Origin: Primula veris
Taxonomy: Eukaryota > Streptophyta > Magnoliopsida > Ericales > Primulaceae
DNA length: 64,000 bases
NCBI GenBank assembly: GCA_963682055.1
Contig: OY821740.1
Coordinates: forward strand, 32,814,795-32,878,794
Direction: 5' to 3'
Of this stretch, positions 24,901 through 36,400 are shown piece by piece. Position numbers and translations under genes: made by a program. Each line of letters starts with the position of its first letter. Position 1 is the first letter of the stretch. The notes beneath the pieces were generated by a model. That model saw only the letters and a program-made list of their open reading frames with translations, had not been told where the DNA came from and made no database searches.

Positions 24901-25696
24901 GGTCACAAAACCGAAATTAAAAAAACTTAGGTCACTTATCCTAAAATAGGCCAAAACCCAGGTCACTAAAGAGTAATTTACCCGAAAAATACTGTTTTAT
25001 CCTTTTAGTTAACAGACGTTAGGGCACGTGACTGCACGTGTAACGTATTCCGTCCACTGAATTGACGCAAGGTCACTAAATTGCTAACAGAGTTAAACTT
25101 AGGTCACAAAACCGAAATTAAAAAAACTTAGGTCACTTATCCTAAAATAGGTCAAAATCCAAGTCACTAAAGACTAATTTACCCTTATTGTAATAATGTA
25201 GAGAATTTGGGCTAAATTTTATGCCTTGTGTATCTGCCAGGTTGCTCGTGATCATAACATGTTAGACGCGATCCCAGTGTTGCAGCCATTACCAATCAGT
25301 GTCTTCTATTTATCATTCCAATATTTCATTTTTGGAATCGCTGACATGTTCACCTTTGTGGGGCTACTCGAATTCTTCTACTCGCAGGCACCTCAAGCAC
25401 TGAAATCGATCTCATCTTGTTTCCTATGGACCTCAATGTCATTAGGTTATTTTTTGAGCACGATAATGGTTCAAATTGTTAATAGTGCAACGAAGGACAT
25501 AACAACTAGCCGAGGTTGGTTAGAAGGGAACAACATTAACCGTAACCATTTGAATCTTTTTTATTGGTTGCTTTCGATATTGAGTTTGATAAATTTCTTC
25601 GGTTATCTCTTTGTTGCCAAGAGATACAATTATAGGCCCGATAGTGTCAAGGTCAACGACGAGAATAGCAAGGAAATAAAGATTGCGAATCAGTAA
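18994..25696 (+). CDS. NRT1/PTR family (NPF4-type) transporter, seven exons, 589 aa
   Basis: The exons are 18994-18996, 19878-19974, 20438-20655, 21237-21680, 21948-22075, 22812-23235 and 25241-25696. The total is 1770 nt with consistent phases. The first exon contributes only the ATG, followed directly by the donor GTAAAT; an in-frame TAG lies 15 bp upstream. The protein has the N-terminal [18 protein letters not shown] of the family, about 12 hydrophobic segments, [20 protein letters not shown] in the signature region, a charged central loop (residues about 290-340), and [18 protein letters not shown] proteins are proton-coupled plasma-membrane carriers of nitrate, peptides or hormones. NPF4 members include abscisic acid transporters. 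The ExxER proton-coupling motif is degenerate (FSLENL). The exact NPF4 member and substrate are not determinable here. Confidence 0.93.
24783..25184. repeat. 201-bp tandem duplication in the right arm of the foldback
   Basis: The units 24783-24983 and 24984-25184 are nearly identical. Each starts GAAAAATACTGTTTTA and ends with the element terminus CTAA/GTAATTTACCC. The left arm has a single terminal unit that lacks the inner part of this sequence. Confidence 0.9.
24824..25040. promoter_or_regulatory. Four CACGTG (G-box) motifs inside the foldback
   Basis: CACGTG occurs at 24824-24829, 24834-24839, 25025-25030 and 25035-25040, two per 201-bp unit with 4-bp spacing. CACGTG is the core G-box bound by bZIP and bHLH factors. 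Any activity is untested; they lie in an intron about 200-420 bp before the last exon. Confidence 0.45.
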
Positions 25697-28259
25697 CTGT
25701 TGCAAAGTTCTTTATGAATCTAGATGTTATGTGGTACTATCTTTTATTTGCTTACAATTGCTGGGGAACAGAGTTGCTAAATTTCACAATGAACTTTAGT
25801 TGCTTAAGTTGTGATAAATTCAACGGTTAAGATCTGTTTGATTTTTTCCTAATTTTTTTAAACGTAATTATTCCCAAATGTTGATGTAAGAACTAAGATT
25901 ATGAACTATATTTTCGAATGAAAATAAGACATGGAAAGATTTTCTTTAAATCTTTAACTGTTCCATTTAGCCCTCTTCAGAAACTTACATAGATGCATTC
26001 GAAACATCAACTTTACCGACCACATGCGGATTCGAGCCATCATCAAAAGGAAACAAAGTGATCCCCCGTGAGTATTTTGTCACAACATCAAAGACTCAAA
26101 CGAAGAGCTTGGCTAATCTAACATAACTATCGATTAACTTGAGCTACGTGTTCATTCAGAAGTCGTAACATTAGTTGTTCTATCATTTTCCATTTAATTT
26201 CTCAATTACTAGAGAATTCACAAGGGAAATGATTTTAATCACTAAATTTTCAAACCCTAAAGTCTTATCTGATGATGTAGCTCACCAAATTAAGTAAATT
26301 ATTTTGTTATGATTTTGAAAATCAATTTTATCACTTAATAAACATCAACATCAATACCTTACATTCAACAAGGCACAAGTAACATGTAGTGCTTGCCAAA
26401 CAAACAGCAAGGGGATTGAATGCTACTTATTTCAGTCCCACGAAGGTTATCAAAAATCTACAAACACCTTATTGGTTGGACCAAACAAGCACCTCATGTC
26501 TTAGAGGGAGTTCTTTTAATCCCTAATATTATTTTTGGCTGATCATCTCTTTTCTTTCCTTTAGAAATGAGGTTTTAAACCATGACGATGAAGCATTGGC
26601 TGAAATTAAGGTTATATGTTGGATTACATTTTTGAGATTAGTGCATCTATAATGTTTAGATTGAAGTTTGTAGCTTACGATGCTTGCTGAAGCTTTTGAA
26701 ATTAATTTATGTAATGTTGGTACAAGATGGATGAATTTCCTTGTTTATAGCTCGTGATGATTGATTTCTGAAGCTATAGATATACATAGTAAACGATAAA
26801 TTGTCATGATGATACAAATGTGGAATAAAAAAAATATAGAATATAAGAAAAAAAAATATAATATAAATTGTGACGATGATACAAATATTTAGAAAGAAAA
26901 AATATAGTATATAAGAAATTTTGTGTGGTTAAATAAAGAGAAATAGTGTAACTAATTTTTATTTTTTATGAAATTAGTTAATATGGTAATTAATTAATAA
27001 AAAAAAATATGTGTATTTTAAAAAAAAAATAGCTAAATTGAGCAGACTCATTTGATTTGAGTTGACTTATTATAATAGAATGATTTTGTTGGTTTACATG
27101 TACTAATTAAAACCTCTGTATAATATAGGAATACTCTATATATAATATAGGAATAATCTTTTTATAGTTATAAAAAATCTCGGTTCCAATTCGAATCAGT
27201 TATAAATAGGAATAAACTCTCTATTGTCATATTTCGTAAATTTTTGAGGCTCCGTTAGTAACAAATTCACCTCTTTATAATAATGAAAAGTCATTACATA
27301 TTAAAAATATATATTATATATTATTACGTATATTTATTTTAAAATGATTTAAAATACTTATGTTAAGTTGTTTGTGACGATAAATTAATGTTTTCATTAC
27401 TAACATATCTTATAACTTGTATCTACGTAATAACTCGTACACATTGACACATATTTGAACTCAATATTAATATTGACAAGCATAGTAGAAACTTTTTCGC
27501 TTGAAACATTTTGTTTATCTACTATCATCTTTCGGATCCATTTGCATTCGTTATACATCCTTGTATACATGTATTTAATTTGTTTTCTTTTCTAAGAACC
27601 TTAAAACCAAATTATGTACATTTCATGTTTTGTTCATGTTAATATGTTACATATATCTTATATTATGTTTATAAATTTATTTTTTAAAAAAAAATCGTTT
27701 TTATGTAACCTGCATTTAAGAATAAGCTCAATATAATAATAATTTCTCGTGATGCAAACAGTATGATTGTACAGAAGTTTTACCGTTGATGTTAAATGGT
27801 ACATGAGCAACAAAAATGAAGATTAAAACTTGTAGAAGATTGAGAAGTGAAATTGATCTGGTCATCATGAAGACTATATTGATAATTGCAATTAGTGTTC
27901 TTAAGCTGAGTTTAGGCTCAGGTTTTTTGGTTAATTTGCTGTTATATACGTGTGGAGCTTTCCTCCTTTGTACCAGCTAGTAGTTTTTGAGAGGTTTTTT
28001 TGCTTATAATTAATGCTAGTAATCTCTGTTTTTTAACATGAAAATTGTTCTTCAACTTAATGATTAGATCACACTTATCATATAAGGTTTGGTGTGATAA
28101 ATAGTAAAGGGTAAATAATCGTAGCAGTTTTTATGTTAAGAACACATGAGATTTAAAGTATTAATGGTGATGCTTTTTTGGGAGCTTGACCTCAAAACTG
28201 AATCTTTTATTTATGTTAATAGAAGTTATACGGTGTTGATTAAAAAAAAATAACATGTA
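25697..28259. other. Intergenic region between NPF and OBAP genes
   Basis: The first part is probable NPF 3' UTR. The rest is AT-rich (especially 26780-27720) without recognisable coding sequence. No element with clear ends was identified. Confidence 0.5.
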
Positions 28260-28434
28260 CTTGATTCGTTCCGTTTTGATTGTTTATTATGAAACTACAT
28301 GTAATTTTAACCGATCTTGTATTCAAATTATCGAAATGATTTTTTTTAAAATCTAATCATAATATTAACATTTAAAATTACCGATCAAAATTGGAGGTAG
28401 TTTCATAATTAACAATTAAATAGTAATGGGGGAG
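28260..28434. mobile_element. Stowaway-type MITE
   Basis: TA dinucleotides (28258-28259 and 28435-28436) flank 175 bp with inverted ends. Read inward, the right end is CTCCCCCATTACTATTTAAT, and the left is a diverged CTTGATTCGTTCCG. Both arms carry ATTATGAAACTAC. The interior shares TTTTTTTAAAATCTAATCAT with the MITE at 55400-55634. Confidence 0.7.
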
Positions 28435-28706
28435 TAATGATTTTTAGACAGATTTTATGAAGAAATTATTTGGTACTCTTGGAGTACTTCTCCAACCCAC
28501 TTTATAACCATACACTTAATAGGTCTCATAAGTTTACATAATAAAATATAGTAAACGTATGAATATAAAATGGGTCGGACCAACTAATTTCTCGATTTTA
28601 TGGGTGCGAGTAAGCAGTAACAATATTTTATTCGTAATAGTACTAACAGGTGGCAACATGTCTAAGCATAATACTGCCACTTCATCTCATATTACGAACC
28701 GAGTCT

Positions 28707-28742
28707 CATGCATAACTCCCACGTATACCCCCCACATGCATG
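28707..28742 (+). promoter_or_regulatory. RY motifs upstream of the OBAP gene
   Basis: CATGCA lies at 28707-28712 and CATGCATG at 28735-28742, about 155 and 125 bp before the start codon. RY motifs are the known targets of B3 factors such as ABI3, FUS3 and LEC2 in maturing seeds, which fits an oil-body protein. Function here is inferred from sequence and position. Confidence 0.55.
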
Positions 28743-28862
28743 TAACCTCATCATATATTACATGTACAATCCATATGTATAGCTCATCCCCGTATTTTGT
28801 ACACACTAGTACTGATCAAAACCAACAAACTCAAAACCAAGAGAATAACATATATAAATATA

Positions 28863-31523
28863 ATGGCATACAAAAACGATGGTAAAGAAGGGGAGGTAGT
28901 AACGCCGGGGGAGCCGATGACGGTGGGGCAAAAAATATTGGACAAAGGGGCCGAAATGATGCAGTCTTTTAAGCCAGTTAATAACATGAAACAACATGTG
29001 TGTAGCTTTGCTTTGTATGGGGATAACCTTAGCAGACAGATCGAGACGCACCATTTTGTCACCCGGATCAACCAGGATTTCCAACAGTGTGCCGTTTACG
29101 ACTCTGATGATTCCAACGGGAAACTTATTGGTATCGTTGCGTCGCCTCTCTTGTTTATGGATTTCGTAGAATACATATTTTTACTACAGTAAAAACGACA
29201 ACGTGCATGTTTAGCAACAAATTTTTACCTAGTTTTTTTGATTAAAAAAAATCCACGAAGTGTTTGGTTTATCATTTTTTTAGCTTTTAAAAAGCTAGCT
29301 TTGGATATAAAAATAAAAGATACGAATTTGCTAATTTTTTTACATTGATTTTTTTTAATGTTTTAAATAACGTTATCGCTAGGGTAGCTTTTTTTCCGAG
29401 AGAAACGTTAAAAAGCGCTAATAGCGTCGGAATTTTTTTTTGTTTTAGGTGAGTTTTGAACTTGGGTCTGCTGAAAATTACAACACTGTCTCAACCATCT
29501 AGACTACACACACTTTTATGAAAATTACACAATATATATTAATTATTTAGATTCGTTGTTTTTTTTTTCCTAACTCGCTATTTACGCTGTTGGTTCAGCT
29601 TTTTTTGCGCTTTTGGTCCACCATAGCGCGATTTTAGCGCAATTTCAGTCAAATAGTGGTTTTTCGTTTTTTTTTTTTTTTCCAAAAGCGCTATGTCACG
29701 CGCGATTTTTAAAACATTGATTTTTTTCTCAAAAACAAAAATTTCCTAATGTTTGTATATTTACAACTCAGTTCTAAGTTGAAATAGGGGACCAACTAAT
29801 TATCAATACAAAGAAAGTTATAAGTCATAAGAGAAAATGAACTTACAAAACACCACACAACTTTTTTTCTTTTTATTTTTTGAAAAGCAGTTTTTTGATC
29901 AAGAAATCTGATGGGCCAACATGTCAACAAATTATTGTTGTCAAATTTAGTAACATTATAGCAAATGTTGTGCCGTGTTGCTAAATGGACATTTTCTTAT
30001 AGTATTTAAAAGTATTTAGCCGTAGTTTGTGAAATCATTGACATCAAATGAGGGGGAGTAGCAAAGTACTAGGTGGTCTCTATTCACAGAAGGGGAAAAA
30101 AGGTATTGGACGGTCAGCCCTGACATGGATAAAATTAGGGGTGTTCGGTTTTCTAGGAAAATACCAACTTACCAGTTGAATAATTGGTTTGGTTTGGTTT
30201 AGATTTGACCATATAATTAGTTAAAGTATACAGGTTTTGATCAGTTAAACCGGTGCCAAAAATTATGGCTACACAAACTTTCAAAGTTTCAGTTATACAA
30301 TAAATGACTTTTCTGCAATATAGCGAAGAAATGCCAATTTCGATAATAAACAACTTATCATCAGCATAATTGCATCACCGATAGTGTTCAAGTTCTGGAC
30401 AAGCGACACATCATCGTTTCACAATTAAAGCGAAAATCTGTTTTAATAATTGAAATGTCAAATGGCTTAGTAGTGGTGAATTTGTACTTAAGTTTTTTAA
30501 GTAATCATTCAAGTTAACCATATTGGTATCCAAGTCTTTCACTCGATAAAACAAATCTCTTTCAGAAGCTGTGTTAATTAAGGACACTATGTATGTTATC
30601 ATAAACTGAATGGTGTATTAAATTAGCGTTGCAAATATATATGACCAACCATGTTGACCTAAATAACGAGCTTGTTTCAGGGGTGGAATACATAGTATCG
30701 GACCGCATATTTGAAACTCTTCCACCTGAGGAGCAGAAACTCTGGCACTCTCATGCATACGAGGTGAAAATATCGTTCCTTATAAGAAAGAAATCATGAA
30801 ATTTCTTCTAGCATTTGAAGCTAAATAGAGATTATTTGTGTTCGTTTATTCAGGTCAAATCGGGACTGCTGATTTGTCCGAAGGTCCCAGAAATGGGAGC
30901 CAAGCCAGAGCTTGAAAACATTGCCAAGACCTATGGTAAATTCTGGTGTACTTGGCAGGTCGATAGAGGTAAGAAATTCAGAACTTTGTACATAAAAGAA
31001 GAGACATTCTTCCATAATGTGTCTGGGTACTTTTTAAACTTTAAAGTGAAATGGAAAATTATGCTGTTTGTACGGATATGGCCTTAACTTGTAGGTGATG
31101 TTTTTAAAATATGAATAATTCTTATTGAAATTTTTTATTTCTAAATTGGTGTATGTGTGCAAGTGCGTTTGCCAAACTGATGTGGATAAGATTGTGTGCG
31201 CCACCGATTTCCCCTTTTTTTTTTTCCGCTGTGTAATCGCTTTTTTGGATGTGGACATTTTATTAGGTGATAAGCTTCCTATGGGACCACCGGCGTTAAT
31301 GATGTCACCACAGGCAGTGAACTTAGGTATGGTAAAGCCGGAGCTGATTGAAAGGAGAGATAAAAAGTATAACGTTTCGACAGAGGCTTTAAAGGCTGTT
31401 AGGGTTGAGATGGCGGAGCCAGAGTGGCTTAATCCCCAAGCTGATCATTGGAAACAATACGGAAAATGCTTCTCCGTTGCTGTGGAGCCAACAGAAATGA
31501 AGAAGATAACTCTCTTTCCTTGA
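28863..31523 (+). CDS. Oil body-associated protein, DUF1264 (four exons, 240 aa)
   Basis: The exons are 28863-29130, 30681-30763, 30854-30968 and 31267-31523, 723 nt in total, with phases that match. The start [12 protein letters not shown] is followed by [16 protein letters not shown]. The family core has [29 protein letters not shown] and [15 protein letters not shown], then [50 protein letters not shown] and PALMMS. This is the DUF1264/OBAP family, found on plant seed oil bodies and needed for normal oil-body size. The length is typical (about 240 aa). Intron 1 is 1550 bp and may carry a SINE relic. The ATG chosen is the first that keeps the family N terminus; an upstream in-frame ATG at 28797 adds 22 residues of unlikely coding sequence. 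Confidence 0.93.
29433..29512 (-). mobile_element. Possible tRNA-derived SINE relic in OBAP intron 1
   Basis: On the minus strand, TAGATGGTTGAGA (A-box-like) is followed about 41 bp later by AGTTCAAAACTC, which fits the B-box GWTCRANNC. The segment ends in an A-rich tail. No target duplication was identified, so this is tentative. Confidence 0.35.
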
Positions 31524-31681
31524 AATCATTGTGTTTGTTTTTGCCAGACTTCTATTAGTATATATTTGTGTGTTATGATGTCCAGTGTGAATTCGCTTGT
31601 GAACAAGTTTGTAAGGAGCATCTTTATTAGTTTGTGCTTTCTCATAAATTTTATATGAAATTGGTATATCATTTATACTGT

Positions 31682-32695
31682 ATTTTGGGTTATATTTACT
31701 TCAGTAATCTGACTTTTAAAAATGTTGAATTAGTGAACCATGTTTCACATATACTTTGATTTATTGACCTCTTTAACTTTACAAGTTTTAAACAATTGCA
31801 ATACATTACACTTAGTTTAAAAATTAATAAAATAGACATCGATTTGTTAAAAATGATAAAATTAACTCTTTAATTTTATAATTTTTGTAAAACACACGTT
31901 TTTCAATAAGTAAACTTTTCTTTACAATAAATAAAATTTTAGACATAATTTATGAAAAAAAAAACGACTTTGAATACAATTTTTTTAACAAATTAAACGC
32001 TATATTTAATTTTTTTTCTTTTCAGAAAGGTTTTAATCCGTAGAAAAATTGTTTTAATCCGTAAAAATTACACTACATCCGTAAATAATTTTTAGTAATT
32101 AAAGAAAATTTTACTGATTAATATTAAAGAAAATTATACTACATATATCTTAATTATTTGATAGTTTGGTAAAAGTGTCAATTTGTCTTTTTGTGAACCT
32201 TTTTGTTACGAAAAAAATAGTATAACTTCATGCTGAAGTCATGAGAACGTAAAATTTTATGTGCGATAACTCCGTGTAATTTTCTTTAATAATTTTCTGT
32301 AATTTATCAGACAATTTTTAATATTAATTCATACACTTTTCTTTAATTATCAAAAATTATTTACGGATGTAGTGTAATTTTTATTGATTAATTTTTTTTT
32401 ACAGATTAAAACCTTTCTAAAAAGAACAAAAATTATGTCTAAAATTGTATTTATTATAAAGAAAAGTTTGCTTATTGGAAAACGTGTGTTTTACAAAAAT
32501 TGTAAAATTAATTTTGTCATTTTCAACAAATCGGTATATATTTTATTAATTTTTAAACTAAGTGGGTTGTATTGCAATGGATTAAAACTTATAAAGTTAA
32601 GGAGGTTACTAAATTAAAGTATATATGAAACATAGGTTACCAATTCAATATTTTTGAAAATTAGGTCATTGAACTAAATATGACCAAAAACAACG
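31682..32695. repeat. Long foldback (inverted repeat) element downstream of OBAP
   Basis: The left arm runs from TGGGTTATATTTACTTCAGT inward. The right arm read inward starts TGGTCATATTTAGTTCAATG. The arms match through GTTTAAAAATTAATAAAATA, AAAACACACGTTTT and AAAGGTTTTAATC to a centre near 32190, so each arm is about 480-500 bp. There is no coding capacity and no target duplication was found. A diverged foldback transposon is the likeliest origin. Confidence 0.7.
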
Positions 32696-32702
32696 TGACA
32701 TT

Positions 32703-32885
32703 GCAAGATGTGGTAGGAGCGGTAATATCTTGTTACAAAATGTGTTAATTAAAAATGGTAATATTATGTCCAATACAAAGCAAGATGTGGTAGGATTGGT
32801 AATATCTTGTTACAAAATGAGTTAGTTAAAAATGGTAATATTATGTCCAATACAAAATGTGTTTAAAAATGGTAATATTATGTCC
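32703..32885 (+). repeat. 77-bp tandem repeat, two copies plus a partial
   Basis: Units start at 32703 and 32780 with GCAAGATGTGGTAGGA. Both contain GGTAATATCTTGTTACAAAA and AAAAATGGTAATATTATGTC. A shortened third unit follows near 32850. Confidence 0.85.
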
Positions 32886-33403
32886 AAGAGTTGGGCATAT
32901 TATGTTAAAGATGATGCAAATTAAAAGTTTAGAAGACTACGGCTTCTACTTTTCCGGGTGGCATTGTTGAGATCAGGTGTCATTTCCACTGGGGAATCAT
33001 TCCTAGGTGACCTTTGACAAATCAAGGTTTACAGAAGGACATGATTATATGATATTGAAGAAGTTTTTGTTGTGGTGAATATCCGAATCGGTAACCCGCT
33101 AGAGTAGAACTACCCCAACTTATCTATTCAATATAAGATCTCACATAGTCACATGGGAGTTTCATAATTTTACATTCAATTCGATTTACATTACAAGCTT
33201 TTCAAAGAAGCAATTGAAATTCTTGTTGCTTTCTACAACCGAATGGTATTCTTACCATGGATTTTACATTCTCTATGTGATTACAAAATGGACAGGGGGA
33301 ACATGAAAATCCTACAACAGTGGTGAATACATAATTTCAGATTATAATTGCCTCTCTTTCAATGTAAATACTCAGACCCCGGGATTGTCCTTGTTCAGAA
33401 TTC
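32886..33403. other. Spacer and probable 3' UTR of the minus-strand phosphatase gene
   Basis: No additional gene was seen. The final exon of the phosphatase gene begins at 33404. Confidence 0.4.
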
Positions 33404-36400
33404 TTAAACTTGGCCGATTTCCTTCTTTCTCCTCTTGCCTGAAAAAAATAAAATAAAAATTAAACCGAATATTAGAAAGTTGGAAATCACCATAGAATTA
33501 ATGGTGCGCAAGCTGATGTGTATATCAATAAAGTTTGCACTGAAAAATATCGATATGGAGAATGATTTCAGATTTCCAGTGCTCCGAGGGAACTAAAGTA
33601 TGCAGACAGAACAAAAACACACAAAACCTCATTAGGCAGAGGAACTGTGGAAAAGCTCATGCAATCAAGTAAGCATCTTGATTCCTGTAAATGTACAGGG
33701 GAAAGGGTCTCATGCCAACTTATAAGAAAACTCTTGAATTAAAAGAGGGGGAGAGGTGTGGCCGGCAATTTTTTTATTCTAATCAAACAACTGACCAGCA
33801 AATAAGATAGTACTGACTACAGGTCTGAACCGTGTGTGTTCCTCCGGCGCGAGTCACGTGCTTCCTTATTTACTTATTGGAAAACTTGAATATTAGAGTC
33901 TGCAAACTTTCCGCCAAAGAGTTTATTTGCGAAAGGCTGCGTTGGTTGCTTGCAGAGTTTGCAAATGGCACCACTGCTTATTTTTCGCAAGGTTGATTTG
34001 GAATTATTTAGACTTTGTAAACAATGTCACAGTTCTATGAACATGCTTGTGAATTTTATAAATGGCAAAAAAATCAGTTCCAAAACCTCTCAAAAATTTG
34101 TTGAAGGGTGTGAAACAATTCAAACACAAGTTGGTTGTCAACTAAACAGGCATTGAGATATATACATAACCCATTATGAACTCTGGGAGGTTTTATTTTT
34201 CTGAAGCTATATTGTCAGTTATATCCAGAGCTTTGTTTGTTCCTTATTTGGACTCACCACTATAATATGGCTACAAGTCTCAACCGAATATTTCAGCTCC
34301 AGATATGGGAATAATATTTTTGAACAAGAGTAGGGTGGATATACTAATCCAGAGTTCAACTACCTCTCTTAAGTGCTTAAGTGCATACATCCTAACACTA
34401 GTAATCTATTATTCCATCCGTCCCATAATAGTACTCCAATTTACATGCTTTAATAAAATCAGTTAATGAGTCAAAAAAATGTTATCCAACAATTGTCCTT
34501 ATCTTAACATTTAATGATGGCAGAGCCTATGGGGCTATGATAATGTGTATGTTGACGAAGATAAAAAATAAGGGTATAAAATGAATAACAAAAAGTAGAA
34601 ACCAAATTAGACTACTATTTAGGATAGGGTAAAAAATTAAATTGTGCTATTATGATGGGATGGAGGGAGTATATGACAACATAGTTGCGAACTGATATTT
34701 CCTTGAGAATTTACTCCAATGAAACAGGATGCTTCCATTGTCTGACAGATCATCCTTTATCCAGAGATACTCTAGTTTTCTTCACAACTAAAATGTTTCG
34801 AAAGATGAGAAATTCAGATGAAACTGTTTTTAATAAAATATGAATTAGAGGAGAAAATTTACCAGAAGAACTCTTACTCCACAAGACCTGAGAATCAATA
34901 ATTGTGAGTTTATCATCATCGAGATACTTCCATGTCTTGATAGTCTTAACATCTCCCCAACCTCCACCTCCTTTCCCCGATTTCTCCAAAGAAGCAACAA
35001 CAACCCTCGATCTCCTATCCCATCCAGCCTTCCCATATGCATGGTACCCAAATCCACCTCCATAACATAAATGTATGTTATTTAGCTTACCACAAAAGTC
35101 GTTTATATGATCATGCCCGGTAAAAACAGCTTTAACGTCTCCCGTTTCAACCATGGCAGTTAAGAAGCCAGAGTTTATTGATGCAGAGCCGATCCCTTCT
35201 TGTTTGATACCTGTGAAGTTGGATGAGTCGAATTGGGAAACTTCGGGTAGAGGTATGTGGAAGTATACGAGGCTTGGAGGTGGGGATGCGGTCTTGTGTT
35301 TCCCTGACTGGTGTGTATATTCTCTCTGTAGCATTCAACAGATAATAAATAAATAAGAAAATTGCTAGTTAGAAACTTTCATATAAAACTAACTTTTCTC
35401 TGAATCTCGAGATATTCTGTTTATCTGCTTAAAAGCAAGCGGTGCAAATATCACTGCTCAATAAGTAATACTGCATTTGGTTGATCCAGCTTCTCTGGTT
35501 ATTATAAGTTTAAAACTTTCATATAAAACTAACTTTTCTCTGGACCTCAAGATATACAGTTTATCTGCTTAAAAGCTGCAACCATTTGTTTTTCAGTTAT
35601 GAAAATGTCAATACGATTTCGGAACCAAAAAAAAAACTAGAGAACATAATCCCACATGTATAGGATAGGATAAAATAAATATTCAGCATCAAGGTTCAAG
35701 TAGTTTCCTGGTAGTCGACAAATGATAACCTCATCCTTGAGAAGAAACATGACGGATGGCGATGATTTTTGCATGCTTTCATCGACTAAAGATTTTGCAT
35801 ATAAGAAGTCATTGTAAATAAAACATTAAGGACTAAGCTTCCAAAACTAGGACTGAGGCGTAAAGGATCGTATTATTTCAGTTCAAAGGTGAATATAGTG
35901 AAACCTCACAGAATACCTCCGTTGTTCTTTCCGAATTTTGGATACCACAGAAAATATAAAGCATTAGACGAGGGCTGGGAGCAGCTCCTTAAGTAGTTAT
36001 TAAGTTAAAACACTCCTTAATTAAAGGTATTCAAGTTTTAGTGCGGCTAAAAGAACAAACTAATTGACAAATATGCTCATCCCTTAAGTTGACGGTATTG
36101 AGTCACTCTCTGTTGGCTCGTCAAATCATACAGAACACCAAAAAATAAGGAGTTCAGCAAGAAAGAGGAGAGATGCATCTCTCTCTTGATTGGTGTTGTT
36201 CAAAGCTTTCTTCACCTATTATCTTTAAGAATAAAGGCAAATCATTATACACTATTAAAATTAGTTTGTATAATGATTTGCATTTTAAGTTTACATAGTT
36301 CCATTAACAGCACTCTGATTGTATCAGTCGCACCTATATTTAATCAGATTCATATTTCCACCCAACTCTGCCTCAATCTTTTCATTGGGCGTAACAGAAG

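Larger units (their letters stand above)
23524..25184. mobile_element. Mutator-like foldback element in NPF intron 6
   Basis: The ends are GGGTAAATTAG and CTAATTTACCC, flanked by a perfect 9-bp duplication TTATTGTAA (23515-23523 and 25185-25193); 9 bp is the Mutator-type length. Terminal inverted repeats of about 115 bp are clear. An inner AT-rich inverted repeat (about 23760-24180 against 24190-24605) makes most of the 1661 bp self-complementary. Each inner arm contains two related units. No transposase was seen, so the element is non-autonomous. It is removed with the intron if splicing is normal. Confidence 0.85.

Noticed and set aside
34750..34862. Extension of PAP exon 3 to the stop at 34750
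   Set aside because: The extension is unlike the family C terminus. A valid donor at 34862 and a 35-nt last exon give a better ending.
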